Positions 11,721 through 23,089 of a stretch of 64,000 nt of DNA are shown in pieces; position 1 is the first letter of the stretch, and each line of letters opens with the position of its first letter. Under the pieces are notes generated by a model. The model was not told where the DNA came from. It searched no databases and saw only the letters and a program-made list of their open reading frames with translations. The stretch spans positions 42,861,401 through 42,925,400 of the forward strand of contig JAQMRL010000004.1 in the NCBI GenBank assembly GCA_035578175.1. The letters run 5' to 3'. Position numbers and translations under genes: made by a program. Source of the stretch: Catonia carolina (Eukaryota > Arthropoda > Insecta > Hemiptera > Achilidae).

Positions 11721-12879
11721 AAAATCAACATAAAAATAGTACTTTCATTTTCAACATATTGAGAGAGCAGGGATAAGAGAAAGTAAAAAAAAAACTGTCG
11801 ATTTGTAGGAAAGTTAGTAAGTTTTGTCGAACCATTTACTTTTATTTTGCAGGATAATTTTTTATGTATTTTCTTTCTTGTTTACTAGACCGATACGGAT
11901 TAACCCTGTATTTAATTTCAAACTCGAAGAAGAAAAGGGATCAGGGGCTAAAACTTAAAGTTTTCTTACCATCTCATGGTATCATCTTTGAACTGGAAAA
12001 AGGGAAAAGTGATAATTTGTTATTTATTTATTTACCGTTATTCTTTCAGTTATCTTTTCACTAATTTTATCCATTTAGGTTTCCAGTTTTTTCTTTTGTT
12101 TTGTTGGTAATATTTTTCAACTTTTTCTTTTAATATTTTTCTTTTCATTTCGTCCTTGATGTAATGTAATTTTTTATTTCAGTTATTAATCTCTTCCCTA
12201 ACTTAATTCTTTTTTCCCTTCGCTATAAATTTTATTCCCTTTTTCTCCCACCGTCTTGAACTTTTTTTCTTTGACTTTCTTTTTTTTATATCCGTGCTTT
12301 TCTTACCATCTTAAAACTCATCAATTTACGTTTCATCTATTTTCTTAAAGACTTTTCAACAGCCTTTTTCTTTTTGTTTTAATGGACCAATGATACTTGA
12401 AATAACAGTCTTTTCTTTATCAAATTTATTTATACTTTTGTTGAATTTATTAACGTTTAATTATCGAGAATTGATGGGTTTTTGAATTGTTTGTGTTTTT
12501 CGCTTCTCAGTTATAATTGTTATTTCTTCAAAGTCTTTATCAATAACTAGTTTGAAGATCGCCATCTCTAGCGTAAAAGGATCTGTGAATATTCATTCTT
12601 TTTTATTGAGCTTTTTTAAAAATATATTTATCTGTTTTATTCATTGCACGTTATTGAACCAACAATAAAAGTTTAGTAGTTTTATTTTTAAATTAACGTA
12701 TTATTTTATGAAAAACTGTTACGAAGTTTTCCGATTACTTATTTTTATTAATTAATTATTTTAATATTATAAAGTCGTATTAATAACTTCATTATTCTTC
12801 GTGTATAAAGTATGTGGATTTATGATTTGGTAATTTGGAAATTGTTATAATAAATAATAATTGCAAAATATAACATTTA
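11721..12879. other. T-rich stretch without identifiable gene
   Basis: Strongly T-rich on the plus strand between about 12060 and 12420. The open frame at 11864-12064 is low-complexity and is not a credible gene. Confidence 0.5.
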
Positions 12880-13020
12880 CGAGGTGTGATCAAAAAATAT
12901 GGTGAATACTTTTCGGATCTTTATTTAAAAATCCGAATCAGTAGTTTCGGATCTTTTAATAATCAACCTCTTCCGCAAGCAAATAATGTTGGTACCTTGG
13001 GCCATATTTAGACAGGCGGT
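12880..13020 (+). mobile_element. Mariner-like terminal region (fragment)
   Basis: ACGAGGTGTGATCAAAAAAT at about 12880 resembles the 5' terminal repeat of irritans-type mariner elements, which commonly read ACGAGGTnTGATnAAAAA. No transposase follows; a jockey fragment takes over by about 13040. Called on the terminus alone, so tentative. Confidence 0.45.
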
Positions 13021-13039
13021 TGACGTGGTACAATTACGT

Positions 13040-13700
13040 CAACCAAAAGTGGCAACTACTAAATAACAGACTGAAATAGTTATACAGGCTATTAGCCTAG
13101 CGATCAAAACTACTCGTGGTTTCAAAACTCTTGACGTATAAGGCGATGCTTCAACCGGTCTGGATGTATAGTTGTCAAATTTATGTTGCAGAAAAGCCAT
13201 CAGTAATTTCACGAATACAACGTTTTCAAAGTAAACTCTTACGACTGATTACTAATGGCCCGAGTTTCTTATCTAATTGAACACTACACGATGATTTACG
13301 CGTTCCGTACGTCAACGACATATATTTAAAACTGTACCTCAGGTTCGGAGACAAACTTCAAAATCATAACAATCCCTTAATGTTAAGTATGAATTCTGTA
13401 GACCTACCAGGAATCGCACAAAGATTACTGAAACGCCGATGGAGTAGAGACATGGTACATTAACGCAATTGTAACATTTATTACGTACACAAAAGTACAA
13501 TTAAAAAATGAATACATTATCTATATACATATACATATCCATATCCATACTCTCTGGAGAGCTATCGCTGGGTGGTGTCCTCCCCAACGCCATTAACGCG
13601 GTTGGTTTTTTTTTTAAATTTAGTTGTGAACAATTTTTGTGGTGGTTTTTATACAGTTGCAAAATAAATAAAATAGTTAAAAAAAATTACAAAAATGCGA
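13040..13700 (+). pseudogene. Jockey-type LINE C-terminus with 3' UTR
   Basis: The plus strand reads TYKAMLQPVWMYSCQIYVAE, then RIQRFQSKLLRLITNGPSFL, a stop, LHDDLRVPYVNDIYLKLYLR and LLKRRWSRDMVH, with the natural stop codon at 13461-13463. This is the full thumb-to-C-terminus of a jockey-type ORF2, 5'-truncated and carrying an internal stop. The ~220-base 3' UTR recurs at 14108-14345. Confidence 0.8.
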
Positions 13701-13739
13701 ATTATCTGCCATTAATGTAAGAATCATAAGAAGAAGCAA

Positions 13740-14095
13740 TCGCACATCTTGAATAAATAATAAATTGAAAAATTTTCCGAGAAAACTGGACTTCAATAAA
13801 TGCTTTGACAACGAATAACAGATTTTAGAAAAATCCTTGGAAACTAAATGTGAAAATATTAAAATGGTCAAGAAATAGAAATATTTTGGGGAAATTATTC
13901 TGACATTCCAAGGAAGGATTAAAGGGAACAATAATCAAAACACAGTTTATAATATAACCAAAAGTTTTTACAACAAAAAAAGCTTTTCAATCAGGACAAA
14001 ATTAAGACACTATCAAACAGTTTAGGAACCAGTTAATTTTGTATGGAAGTTAAACTACTCATTTCTTAAAAGATGATTTAAAAAATTTCTTAAAA
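13740..14095 (+). pseudogene. Second LINE type: RT C-terminal fragment
   Basis: In shifting frames it reads FKYFGEIILTFQGRIK, then YNKKSFSIRTKLRHYQTV. This is the post-palm block of a LINE reverse transcriptase different from jockey and from the RTE at 16-19 kb. A paralogue lies at 56380-56600. Frameshifts and stops show it is dead. It is sandwiched between two jockey 3' ends. Confidence 0.6.
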
Positions 14096-14097
14096 GA

Positions 14098-14350
14098 TGA
14101 ATCGGACAAAGACGACTGAAACGCCGATGTATTAGAGACATGGTGCATTAACGCAACTGTAACATTTATTACGTGCACAAAAGTACAATTTAAAAATGAA
14201 CACAATTATCGTTCTCTGGGGAGCTATCGCTGGGTGGTGTCCTCCTCAAAGCCATTAACGCGGTTGGTTTTTTTTAAAATTTAGTTGTGAACAATTTTGC
14301 TAGGTTTTTTTTTATACAGTTACAAAATAAATAAAATTGTTTAAAAAAAA
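14098..14350 (+). repeat. Second copy of jockey 3' end
   Basis: From CTGAAACGCCGATG onward it repeats the last ~30 bases of the coding region and the 3' UTR found at 13420-13690 (for example GAGCTATCGCTGGGTGG), ending A-rich. It is a very short 5'-truncated insertion of the same family. Confidence 0.75.
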
Positions 14351-15040
14351 ATAACAATTTTTATGTTAAAATTGTTTACCAATTTCTTATTATTTATATT
14401 TAAATTATTATTGTGATACCGTTATGAATGGATACAATAGAGATGTAACATATTATTAACACCCTGATGAGACAGTTATCTAAACTATAGAAACTATGGT
14501 TAATATTGGTCTTATGCTGATGTTTTCATGTTTTCCAGCGACTGAACATATTACTGATAGTTATTAATTGTTTTGATTATATTATAACAAGAAGACTGGT
14601 CCCTATTGTCATTTACATTGTTAAAATTTGTTATGTATTTTATACCACATTTTAATTATGTTTAGAGAAATTTTCTATTCAGTATTAATAAAATTTTATG
14701 TTTTCTCTGTGTTTCAGGTGAGTTTTTATTGATCTACTATTTTAACTTATCCACTAACTTGTAACGGTCCAGTTAATCGTAAGTAAAATTATTTATATTT
14801 TAAGTGATTTATATTTAAAAAATCACATCACAGTTCACAACTTTATTTTTTCTTTATAATTGTAAATCTACGATCTGCTCTCATAGAACAATGAGTAGAT
14901 ATGTTGTAAGCATAACTCATGAGTAAGTAGTACCCATTGGTATTACTCTATAAAATTTCCCATTTTGTTGTTTTTTCTTGCCAAGAATGAAGAATAAATT
15001 AAATAATAACTTATTAGAATAAATCTGTAGGGTACAATCT
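14351..15040. other. No identifiable gene
   Basis: AT-rich, with no supported coding frame or repeat match within the window. Confidence 0.5.
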
Positions 15041-15044
15041 ATAT

Positions 15045-15722
15045 ATATAGTCTTCTGTGTGTTTCACCGTTGTCTAGGAGATTGATGGCTTCTGGATTCA
15101 GATGATTTTAAAGTCTTGTTTGGTAACTGGTGCAAAATTTCTGTATTGCCTCATGTAACGTGGGAATGTTCGTGTCTCTGTGCTATATAGTGTTGGATAT
15201 GTACCAAGGCGAGTCCATGATGTTTCGAAGTATTTTTGACTGAAACCATTGAATTATTTCAATATTACTGTGACTTGTTGTGCCCCAGAGTTGTATCCCA
15301 TATGTCCACACGGGTTTAAGTACAGTTTTATGAAGTAACAATTTGTTTTGTGCCGATAATTTGAACTTTCTATTAAGCATCCAATGCAGCTGTTGGTATT
15401 TAAGATTTAACTGTTTTCGTTTGTTCAATATGTGAGTCCTCCACGTTAGACGCCCGTCCAGGTGGAGGCCAAGATATTTTGCCGTATCGGATTGTGGAAT
15501 TTGTACGTTGTTAAAAACCACTGGTGAACGTGTTTCCCGTTTTAGTGTAAATGTGATGTGCAGACTCTTTTGTTCATTTGTTTTTATACGTCACTTTTTT
15601 GCCAATTATGTACACTGTCTTTAAGTGTTGCTGTAAGTGTTGAGATGCAATTTGTGCATCTGCGTGTATTGCCTGACTGGCTGTGTCGTCGGCAAATGTT
15701 GCCACTATAGTATTGTCACAAC
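15045..15722 (-). pseudogene. Jockey-type LINE RT fragment including the FADD box
   Basis: The minus strand starts at the catalytic motif C (VATFADDTAS, near 15700), then after frameshifts NNVQIPQSDTAKYLGLHLDG, KTVLKPVWTYGIQLWG, FQSKILRNIMDSPWYIS and a C-terminal EAINLLDNGETHRRLYI ending near 15045. The open stretch 15183-15521 covers 112 codons. Endonuclease and RT motifs A and B are missing through 5' truncation. The closely related fragment at 52.8 kb shares its YLG/TYQTEYY-type region. Confidence 0.85.
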
Positions 15723-16254
15723 ACTACAGTTCACACTTTAGTTAATAACTAAACATTAAATTTGTTTAATTGTGTTTGAAAATTTTCTTAACCTTATCAA
15801 GGAGTTTAAAATCTTCAGCTTTACAGTCTAGACTTTGTTTTGAAGATGCAAATAGTGGTTGTTTCTTGGTAAATTATTAGATTTTCATTCGATTTTTAAT
15901 CCGATTTATAAAAAAAAATTAGTTACATTTTTGTGGAAGTTGAATACTTTATTAAAGGGGTTTTAATAAGTTTTTGTACACGTCATTGAAAATTTATTTA
16001 ACAAAAGGTTATTTTATATTAAATTTTAAACACAAACAGATCGGTAAATATAGCAAATTTATTCGCGAAACATACCTGGTAATCCACAGAGAAGTTTCAA
16101 ACACCGTTGACCTAGAGACCTTTTCCAAAATAAACTAAATAAAATTACAGATTAAATGTATACCAAAATATGTAAACGTTTACATCAGGAATCGTATAGT
16201 ACAGGGAAATTAATATTCGGTCAGTAAAAGGGATTGTTCACAGGTATTTATAAT
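15723..16254. other. No identifiable gene
   Basis: AT-rich spacer between the jockey fragment and the 3' end of the RTE element. Confidence 0.5.
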
Positions 16255-16262
16255 TTTGTTGT

Positions 16263-16295
16263 TGGTCATCAGCCGAAAGGCTGGTTTAAACCTCT
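16263..16295 (-). repeat. 3' tail shared by the RTE and SINE-T
   Basis: The minus strand reads TAGAGGTTTAAACCAGCCTT then TCGGCTGATGACC, followed by ACAACAAAA. SINE-T copies end with the same ~33 bases (one or two substitutions) and a CAA-rich end. The segment can fold: AGCC-TTTC-GGCT and GGTT..AACC. In the RTE it lies about 80 bases after the stop codon. The alternative is a heavily truncated SINE-T lying next to the RTE by chance. Confidence 0.65.
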
Positions 16296-16375
16296 ACTGT
16301 ATACAATATGCCCTTATTTTTCAAACTCATTACAACATAGAAGGCGCTATGAACCCTATATCTTCTTTTATTGCG

Positions 16376-19345
16376 CTATCCGTTTCGGATGTTGGCGTCC
16401 AGCATGGCAATTTTCACTTTGCTGACAGCAATACGGAAAAGTTCAGCAGATGTCTTTCCGGTCCATTCCCTGAGGTTGTGTAGCCAGGATATTCTTCTTC
16501 TTCCTGGTCCTCTCCTTCCATCTATTTTCCCTTGCATAATGAGCTGTATCAAAGAGTATCTGGACTCATTCCGCATGACGTGTTCCAAATACTGAAGTTT
16601 ACGGATCTTGATGGTGTTCAATAATTCTCTGGATTTCTTCATCCGTCTCAGAGCTTCTTCATTTGTTACATGCTCTGTCCATGATATTTTAAGCATTCTC
16701 CGGTACAACCACAATTCAAAGGCTTCTATACGTTTAATCATACTCTTGTTCAATGTCCATGCCTCTGCTCCATACAGCAAAATCGAGAAGATGTAGCACC
16801 TCAAAAGTCTGATTTTCGTTTCAATGGTAAGATCATGGCTCCTAAAAACTCTGTTCATTTTATTGAAAGCAGCTGTTGCCCTTGCTATGCGATATTTAAT
16901 CTCCTGTGCCATGTCCCAATTTTCATTTATCATTGTTCCCAGGTACATTGTGTGCTTCACACGTTCTAATTGCTGGTTATTGACGAAAATTTTGGCATTG
17001 TCGTTTCTGTGCTTGGAGATCAACATGAACTTCGTTTTCTTACTGTTGATATCAAGGCCATATTTGCAACTTACTGTGGCTATTTTGCTCACTAGATGCT
17101 GTAGACCTTCCTCACTATCGGCAAGTACTATGGTGTCATCCGCATACCTTATATTGTTGATTCTCTCACCTTGAATTGGTATTCCATGCTCCTCTTCACC
17201 ATCCAATGCCTCTCTAAAGATCTGTTCCGAATAGCAGTTGAACAGCAATGGCGACAAGACACATCCCTGTCGGACTCCTCTTCTTATTCTTATCTCATCT
17301 GTTGTTTCGCCATCTACCCTCATTTTTGCTGTTTGGCCCCAGTACAAGTTTGTGATTATTCTCATGTCCTTTTCATCAATACCAGTTTGTCTCATTATTT
17401 CAACCATTTTTTCATGTTGTACACGGTCGAAAGCCTTCTGGTAATCAATTAGGCAGCAATAAACATCACAGTTTACATCTCTGCATCTCTGGACCAAGAC
17501 TTGCACAGCAAATAACGCTTCTCTGGTTCCAACTGCATTGACAAAACCAAACTGATTCCGAGATATTTACTCTTCACATCTCTTGTAAATTCTCTTATGA
17601 ATTATTTTGAGGAAAACTTTTAAAAGATGGCTCATGAGACTAATGGTGCGGTGATCTTCGCATTGTTTGGCTCCAGGCTTTTTAGGAAGAGCAATGAATT
17701 CCGAGACCAACCAGTCATGTGGTATATTGCCCGAAGAGTAGATCTTGTTGAAGAGGTTTGTGATCTTCTGTAGTCCTTTTTCATTCAAAAGTTTGACAAA
17801 CTCTACATGAATGTTGTCTGGCCCTGCTGCTTTTCCTTCTTTCATTCCATTAATTGCTGCTTGTACCTCTGATAGTAAGATGGTTGGCCCACTTCCTCCA
17901 TTTACCTGTCCCATTGAATGCCTCCTATCATCTTCAAACAGCTTTTCAAGGTACGTTATCCAAGTATTTTTCTTCTCTGCAATATTCACCATGATTTCAC
18001 CTTTCTGATTTAGAAGTTTCCCATGAATTTTTCTTCTTCCTTGCCCTGTTACTTCTCTGACCTTCCGGTGTACATTAAAATCATCATATTTGCTCTGATA
18101 TCCTTCTATTTCCTGGCACTTTTCCTTGTGTTCATTTTCCTTTGCCTTTCTGATTTCTCTTCTGATGACCTTGTTTATTCTATTGTATTCCAAAGAATTT
18201 CCCTTATTGATCCTTCTTAGCTCCATCAGATCCAATATTTCCTGCGTCATCCATGTCTTTCTCTCCATTTTCCTCTCCCGAAAGTAAGTCCTCTTTACAC
18301 CTTCTATTATCTCCTTTATTTCTGTTATTTGATCCTCAACGGGAGAGCTGTTGTTTATCTGTTCCATGGCTGTATTCAGTTTTGTTTTAACATGATTCTT
18401 GATTTGTTGATCTTTCAGTAGTCTAAGGTTAATTCTGATTGTTTCTTTTCTTTTTACCTTTTTTAGGACCACTCTGAACTGCCCAATTACTGGGACATGA
18501 TCTGACTTCATGTCTGCTCCTGGAAATGTCCTCATATTTGTACAGCTATTTCTGAAACGTTTGTTGATCATAATGAAGTCAATCTGGTTTCTTACTATTC
18601 TGCCAGGCTTGTCTTGTGGGGATTTCCAGGTGTACAAACGGCGTGCATGATGTTTGAACTGTGTGTTGAGTACCACCAGGCCATTCTTTTCAACAAAACT
18701 TTCAAGCATGTCTCCTCTGTCGTTCCTTTCTCCTAGACCATACACCCCAATGAGTTCTGTCTTTTGTCCAACTCCCAACTTTGCATTGAAATCTCCCATT
18801 ATAATATTTGTATCCTGTTTGGGTAGTTTTCTGTATAATTGGGCAATATCCTCATAGAACTCTTCTGCTTCAGTGTCCTCTTTGTCTGCAGTGGGTGCAT
18901 ACGTCTGTATAAGATTCAGGTTCACGGGTCGACCTTTGATTTGAATCAGCATAATTCGCTCTGAGAAAGGTAAAAAGTTGATTACACACTTTGCCATTGT
19001 TTTGTTCACTATCAGTGCTACCCCATTCTGATATGTATTGTCTTGAGTGCCTGAATAGTATACCATGTAATCATCAACCTTGATTGATCCTGCTCCCGGC
19101 CACCTCATTTCACTGATGCCCATTATATCAACCTTCATTCTATTCATTTCTTTAATAGCATTATGGATGTTTCCTTGTTGTGCCATAGTTTTGACATTCC
19201 ACGTTCCAATCTTAATTTTCTCTCTGACATGATGTTTCTCAGTACTGATGGCATCTCTCAAAACTGTCCCCCCCCCGGAGATCCGAATGGGGGACTTGAA
19301 ACTCCGGAATTAAATTTAGCTGTGAGTGCTGCCATATTTGCTGAT
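16376..19345 (-). pseudogene. RTE endonuclease-reverse transcriptase, one in-frame stop
   Basis: About 961 codons from 19261 to the stop at 16376-16378, in a single frame interrupted only by a TAA at 17567-17569 (CEE-stop-ISRNQFGF). Endonuclease domain, residues ~18-255: TWNVKTM, GISEMRW (catalytic Glu ~51), MGDFNAKLG (Asp157, Asn159), RRLYTWKSP, QIDFIMINKRF and the SDH motif (~253-255). Reverse transcriptase: LPKKPGAKQCEDHRTISLMS before the stop; after it the motif A CLIDYQKAFD, motif B GVRQGCVLSPLL, catalytic RYADDTIVLAD, then YLGTMI. The C-terminal region has YLEHVMRN and GRRGPGRRRISW and ends ANIRNG. Upstream, an ATG at 19345 opens MAALTAKFNSGVSSPPFGSP, which leaves frame at a run of nine C (19268-19276); one more C would join it. 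Such proteins are often mis-annotated as craniofacial development protein 2-like. All key catalytic residues are present. Confidence 0.93.
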
Positions 19346-19838
19346 TAAACTAGGACATATCCATATTCAGAATCTTTAATGAGGTGCTGAGTCCAAATTT
19401 CTTCCTCATCCTTATGCCATTGACTACCTTCTGTAGTTCATCTGCCTTTGAAGCCTGTTCCCAAACTCCAGGGCAAAGGGGTACCCTCTCTGTTAGCTCA
19501 TCCGCCCAAAGCCGTTGGCTGCCAGAGTTGCTAGTTTTGGTCCACCCCGGCTATTTGATTTCACCGGTACCACCCATATCTGGGAGGCATTCCCCTATCC
19601 GCCACCTGGGGAGGCGCCCTATATAACCCTATATAACAATTTCAAATTACTTTCTTGCTATTCATTGTTTTCAACTTTCATTAGAAGGGAGTTCCTAGAA
19701 ATACTTAAAATCTATAACCCATCAAAAACGACACTTTAATTAATATTCTTTTAACTTAGTAGTTTAAAGCATTCAAGTTATCTTTGATTCATTCACGATC
19801 ACAATTTATTGTTTTAATTAGTAATTGATTAATTACTT

Positions 19839-19861
19839 ATATATATATATATATATATATA
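19839..19861. repeat. (TA)n tract at LINE 3' end
   Basis: A pure TA run immediately after the stop codon of the LINE on the minus strand, consistent with a microsatellite 3' terminus instead of poly(A). Confidence 0.9.
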
Positions 19862-20960
19862 TTCATGCGATGATTTACAGCCCCAGCCGTATCTCGCTTC
19901 CTAACCACCACCTCTCTCTGTCTCGCGAGTCCCCATCGGATAGCCGCCGCAAAGACATTGCCTCCTGCACTCCATCTAACCATAACACTTCCGGCCTACC
20001 CCTCCTTCTTCTACCGACTGACGTCCACTCCGATACGCTCCTTGTCCACCTACCATCCTCCATCCTCTGCAAATGGCCAAACCATTTTAACTGCTTCCGA
20101 AATATGGTTTCCATGATATTTCCTTGAACGCCAATCCTTCTCTTAATTTCGGAATTCGATTGATCCGCGGCACACCACAGTTCCGCCTCCAGAAATCCAT
20201 CTCCACCGCTTTTAGGCGATCTTTCTGTATCTTTGTCAATACCCACACTTCCGCAGCATAGGTACACACACTCTCCAAGATACCATGGTAAATATTTATC
20301 TTTGTCTCCTTCAATATCTTATCATTCCAAAGGATAGAATTTAACTGCCCTATAACCATCCGTACTTGCGAAATCTTGCTAATTACTTCCGCTGCACTTG
20401 TTCCGCTCCTATCAAAGATGACTCCCAGGTATTTAAAAATTTCACAGTTTTTCACTACACCCCTACCTAGAGAATATCAATTCCTGGCTTACCAACAGTA
20501 AGGTGTTCAGTCTTGTATACATTTATACTGAGCCCCCATCTTTCATACTCCTCTTGCAACTTCTTCATCATATAGCTGGCATCATCGTGATCTGCAGATG
20601 TGACAACTTGATTATCCGCAAAGAAAAGAATATAAAGTGTATTCTCGGCAACAGGGATTCCCATACCACAGCATTTCTTTCGCCATCCTCCAAACCTTCA
20701 CTGACATATTTTAAAAAGCGTGGGTGCATTGCAGTGACCTATTCACTTTGTGTATTCACTTGGTGTATTCACTTTGTCGCTTAAAACTCGGAAGACACTC
20801 GAGAGCCCATTTTAATTGAACCAATAGCCCCAATGTAAAGGTCCTTGTTCACTTCTATATACTGTGCACAGACCCTCTCCTTTCAAACTGCCCCATAGCT
20901 TACTCAATGGGACGCTATCGTAGGCTTTGTGCAGGTCTACGAATGTTAAATAAACTGTAA
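19839..20960 (-). pseudogene. Second LINE: RT and C-terminus, frameshifted
   Basis: Minus strand, 5'-truncated at about 20960. Pieces in order: FVDLHKAYDSVPLSKLWG (motif A, Asp present), a gap of decayed sequence, YILFFADNQVVTSADHDD (motif C with FADN in place of the usual YADD or FADD), WGLSINVYKTEHL (motif D), then KYLGVIFDRSGTS, a post-palm region with VCTYAAEVWVLT and VEMDFWRRN. After a frameshift near 20160 come EIKRRIGVQGNIMETI, LKWFGHLQRM and GRRRRGRPEVLW, ending at a stop near 19875. The 3' UTR is only about 12 bases, followed directly by (TA)n at 19839-19861. The second catalytic Asp is changed to Asn, so it would be inactive even without the frameshifts. A short tandem TATTCACTTTGTG-like triplication sits at 20740-20778. 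Confidence 0.85.
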
Positions 20961-21737
20961 TTATTAAAAAAAACATTAAGAAAGATGATAAAATTATTAG
21001 CTTTTTAGATGGGAAGAAATAGATATTTCACGAAATTGTTATATTGCTATAAAATATTTTATTATTTGTTAAAGTAGCAGGAAAACGAAATTTTGTCAAT
21101 TCTTTTTATTATTTGATATTATCTGATATTAGCTCTCTATTGATTTTATGTGATTATTGTCATAACTTATTTTTTGCACAGTTAGAGTTAAGAAGAGGAA
21201 AACCTATAAATCTATAGAATCCGGGGGAAGGGGTTTTGTAGGAAGGAAAAAAATTGCAAGTGGAAAAAGGAAAGAGCAGAGAGTTTCATACGGAAAATAA
21301 ATCGATTTCTACTTCTTTGACCGATTCAATGGACCGACCTTCATTCGTTTGGGGGTTCACAGTGGCTTGCAGTAGTAAGGAAAGAAATAGGAGAGAAATT
21401 GCTGGTTGATGGGAGGGGATGGGAGGTTAAGGTTGGGATATATCCAGGGTGGTGATCAAGTTAAGCCTTGTGGCGCCTCGTCTTATTATCTCTCAACTTA
21501 CTTTCTTATTTTCCAATCGAGGTGAAGCACCAACTTCCAGACTATAACTAATGGACGAATGGAGTATAAGTTCTTTTATTTTATAAAAATAATAACATAA
21601 GGAAATGATGAGTCATTTGGAAAATTGTTACGAAATTACGTTGTTTGTTACTTTTCTTAATTTTTAAATTCTCTTTATCAGATAATATGTATTTTAAGTT
21701 CATTCGTTTAATTATGTCAATTTAATATTTTATTGCC
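20961..21737. other. No identifiable gene
   Basis: AT-rich sequence, then a G-rich patch at 21220-21470. No coding signal recognised. Confidence 0.5.
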
Positions 21738-21776
21738 AACTGTTGCCCATAACAGGCAAGTGGAGTATTAAATTAC
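21738..21776 (+). repeat. SINE-T 5'-end fragment
   Basis: GCCCATAACAGGCAAGTGGA followed by GTATTAAATTACC matches the first ~35 bases of SINE-T on the plus strand. Nothing more of the element follows. Confidence 0.6.
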
Positions 21777-21999
21777 CTCTCTAAAGCGACCATCACAATT
21801 TTAAGGGTAAATTGGTTTTATTGACAGGTTGTCGCTTAATAGAAGTTTATAGAAACGTTGACAGTTTTTTTTAAATATTGTAGGCCTACGTTATGTTGTG
21901 TAATGCGGTAAAATGGCGCGAATTTTACGATTACGGAATTGAAAATAAATGTATGTACCGAAATGCTGTATACAATTTTGTTACTGTCAGAGTGTAGGT

Positions 22000-22155
22000 G
22001 CTCTGATTAGTTTCTTTTACACCTCTACCTTTACTGTTCTTAATTGTCATATAATTGGATGACCATGTGATAAGAAACAGAACTATGTTTTATAACCCTG
22101 GAACTAGCAGATCGAGTGCAAATAATTTAACATCACCAGCTTGTTATGGACAACT
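22000..22155 (-). repeat. SINE-T fragment (5' half)
   Basis: From CTGATTAGTTTCTTTTACAC to GCTTGTTATGGACAAC on the plus strand, this matches the 5' half of the family in reverse. The 3' tail half is missing. It lies only 15 bases from the left end of the TIR element at 22170. Confidence 0.75.
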
Positions 22156-22169
22156 TGAATGTATATTTT

Positions 22170-22859
22170 TGTAGTGATAGGTATAAGGGTCTTAACTTTA
22201 AAATAGTCATTTTTCAGGAAAAGTAAATTTGAGACAGTATAATTTACATATTTTTTATTATTATGGATAGTTTTTGTAATTGTGTCTTCCAAAAATTGTT
22301 TTTATAATTTGTTACACATTTCTTGTTGTCTACTTAACAAAAATAAAAATCCCTTTTACGTCTTCGCTGTGGCCCTTTTATCGGGGGGGGGGGCGGCAAT
22401 TCACGATTTAAGACCTTTATACCGTTTACAGTGTAACTTAAGATTTTTTGACCTGGTAAATTGTTACTATAGTTACCTAAGTCATGAGTTTGCTTTTGGT
22501 TTTTTGTCATTTCGACCACTTCAAATTGATTTTTTCCAGTTGATCTCAGCAATTGATATTGGTGAAATAATAAACTACTATTGGTATAAAGAATAACTCA
22601 ACTTAAGAACTTTTTCACTGCTAAATACGACTGAGAAACTAATCTAAAGATAGCATTTACAATTAAGACTTTTATAACGTTACGCGAAGAGAAAATTTTT
22701 ATAAAACCATTTAGACCAGTCAACATAACTCACTTTAGGAGTTAGCTACACTTAACCTCTTTGTACCAATTTAAAGAGAAAATTTTTCTAAACTGGGTAG
22801 TGTACTTAACTCAAAACCGACAATATTTTTGACTTAAGACTTTTATACCTATCACTACA
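22170..22859. mobile_element. 690-bp TIR element with iterated GGTATAAAGGTCTTAA motif
   Basis: Left end TGTAGTGATAGGTATAAGGG, right end (reverse complement) TGTAGTGATAGGTATAAAAG; both continue GTCTTAA. Internally the motif recurs on the minus strand near 22405, 22580, 22670 and 22770 in diverged forms. An 11-base G run lies at 22383-22393. A partial copy is at 7017-7370. There is no recognisable transposase, and I could not define a target duplication. Confidence 0.75.
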
Positions 22860-23089
22860 GATTTATTAACAGCTAATATATCTTACAGATGTTTATATCA
22901 AGTTACTTGTATTTTTACCTTTTTTTATATAATCCTACTTTCTATTGACATGTTTCGGTGGATCCACCATCATCAGTGTATAGAAAATTAAAACTAAACT
23001 TTGTAAAAAATTGTATTAAAATTACAGAAGATGTATCTTCATTTATTCGTATAAACCTGTAAATTAATTATAGTTAATGCAATATTTTA
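22860..23089. other. No identifiable gene
   Basis: Short AT-rich spacer with a TGTATGTATG-like run near 23100. Confidence 0.5.

Larger units (their letters stand above)
16255..19637 (-). mobile_element. RTE-type non-LTR retrotransposon, near full length
   Basis: The boundaries are estimated. The 5' end lies near 19637, where the minus strand reads TATATAGGGCGCCTCCCCAG followed by a GC-rich 5' UTR. The 3' end lies near 16255, after a ~120-base 3' UTR that finishes AACCAGCCTTTCGGCTGATG ACCAACAACAAAA. It encodes one protein with an endonuclease and a reverse transcriptase. The GC content of the 5' UTR stands out from the AT-rich surroundings. I could not find an obvious target-site duplication. 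Confidence 0.85.

Noticed and set aside
16608..17452. Plus-strand frames across the RTE (for example 16824-17174 and 17171-17452)
   Set aside because: They are antisense shadows of the minus-strand reverse transcriptase and match nothing themselves.
17567..19261. Host gene craniofacial development protein 2-like
   Set aside because: Frames like this often receive that name in automatic annotation, but the endonuclease is fused to a reverse transcriptase with YADD and lies within a retrotransposon.
20740..20778. Functional minisatellite (TATTCACTTTGTG x3)
   Set aside because: Three short copies within a decayed LINE; more likely slippage during decay.
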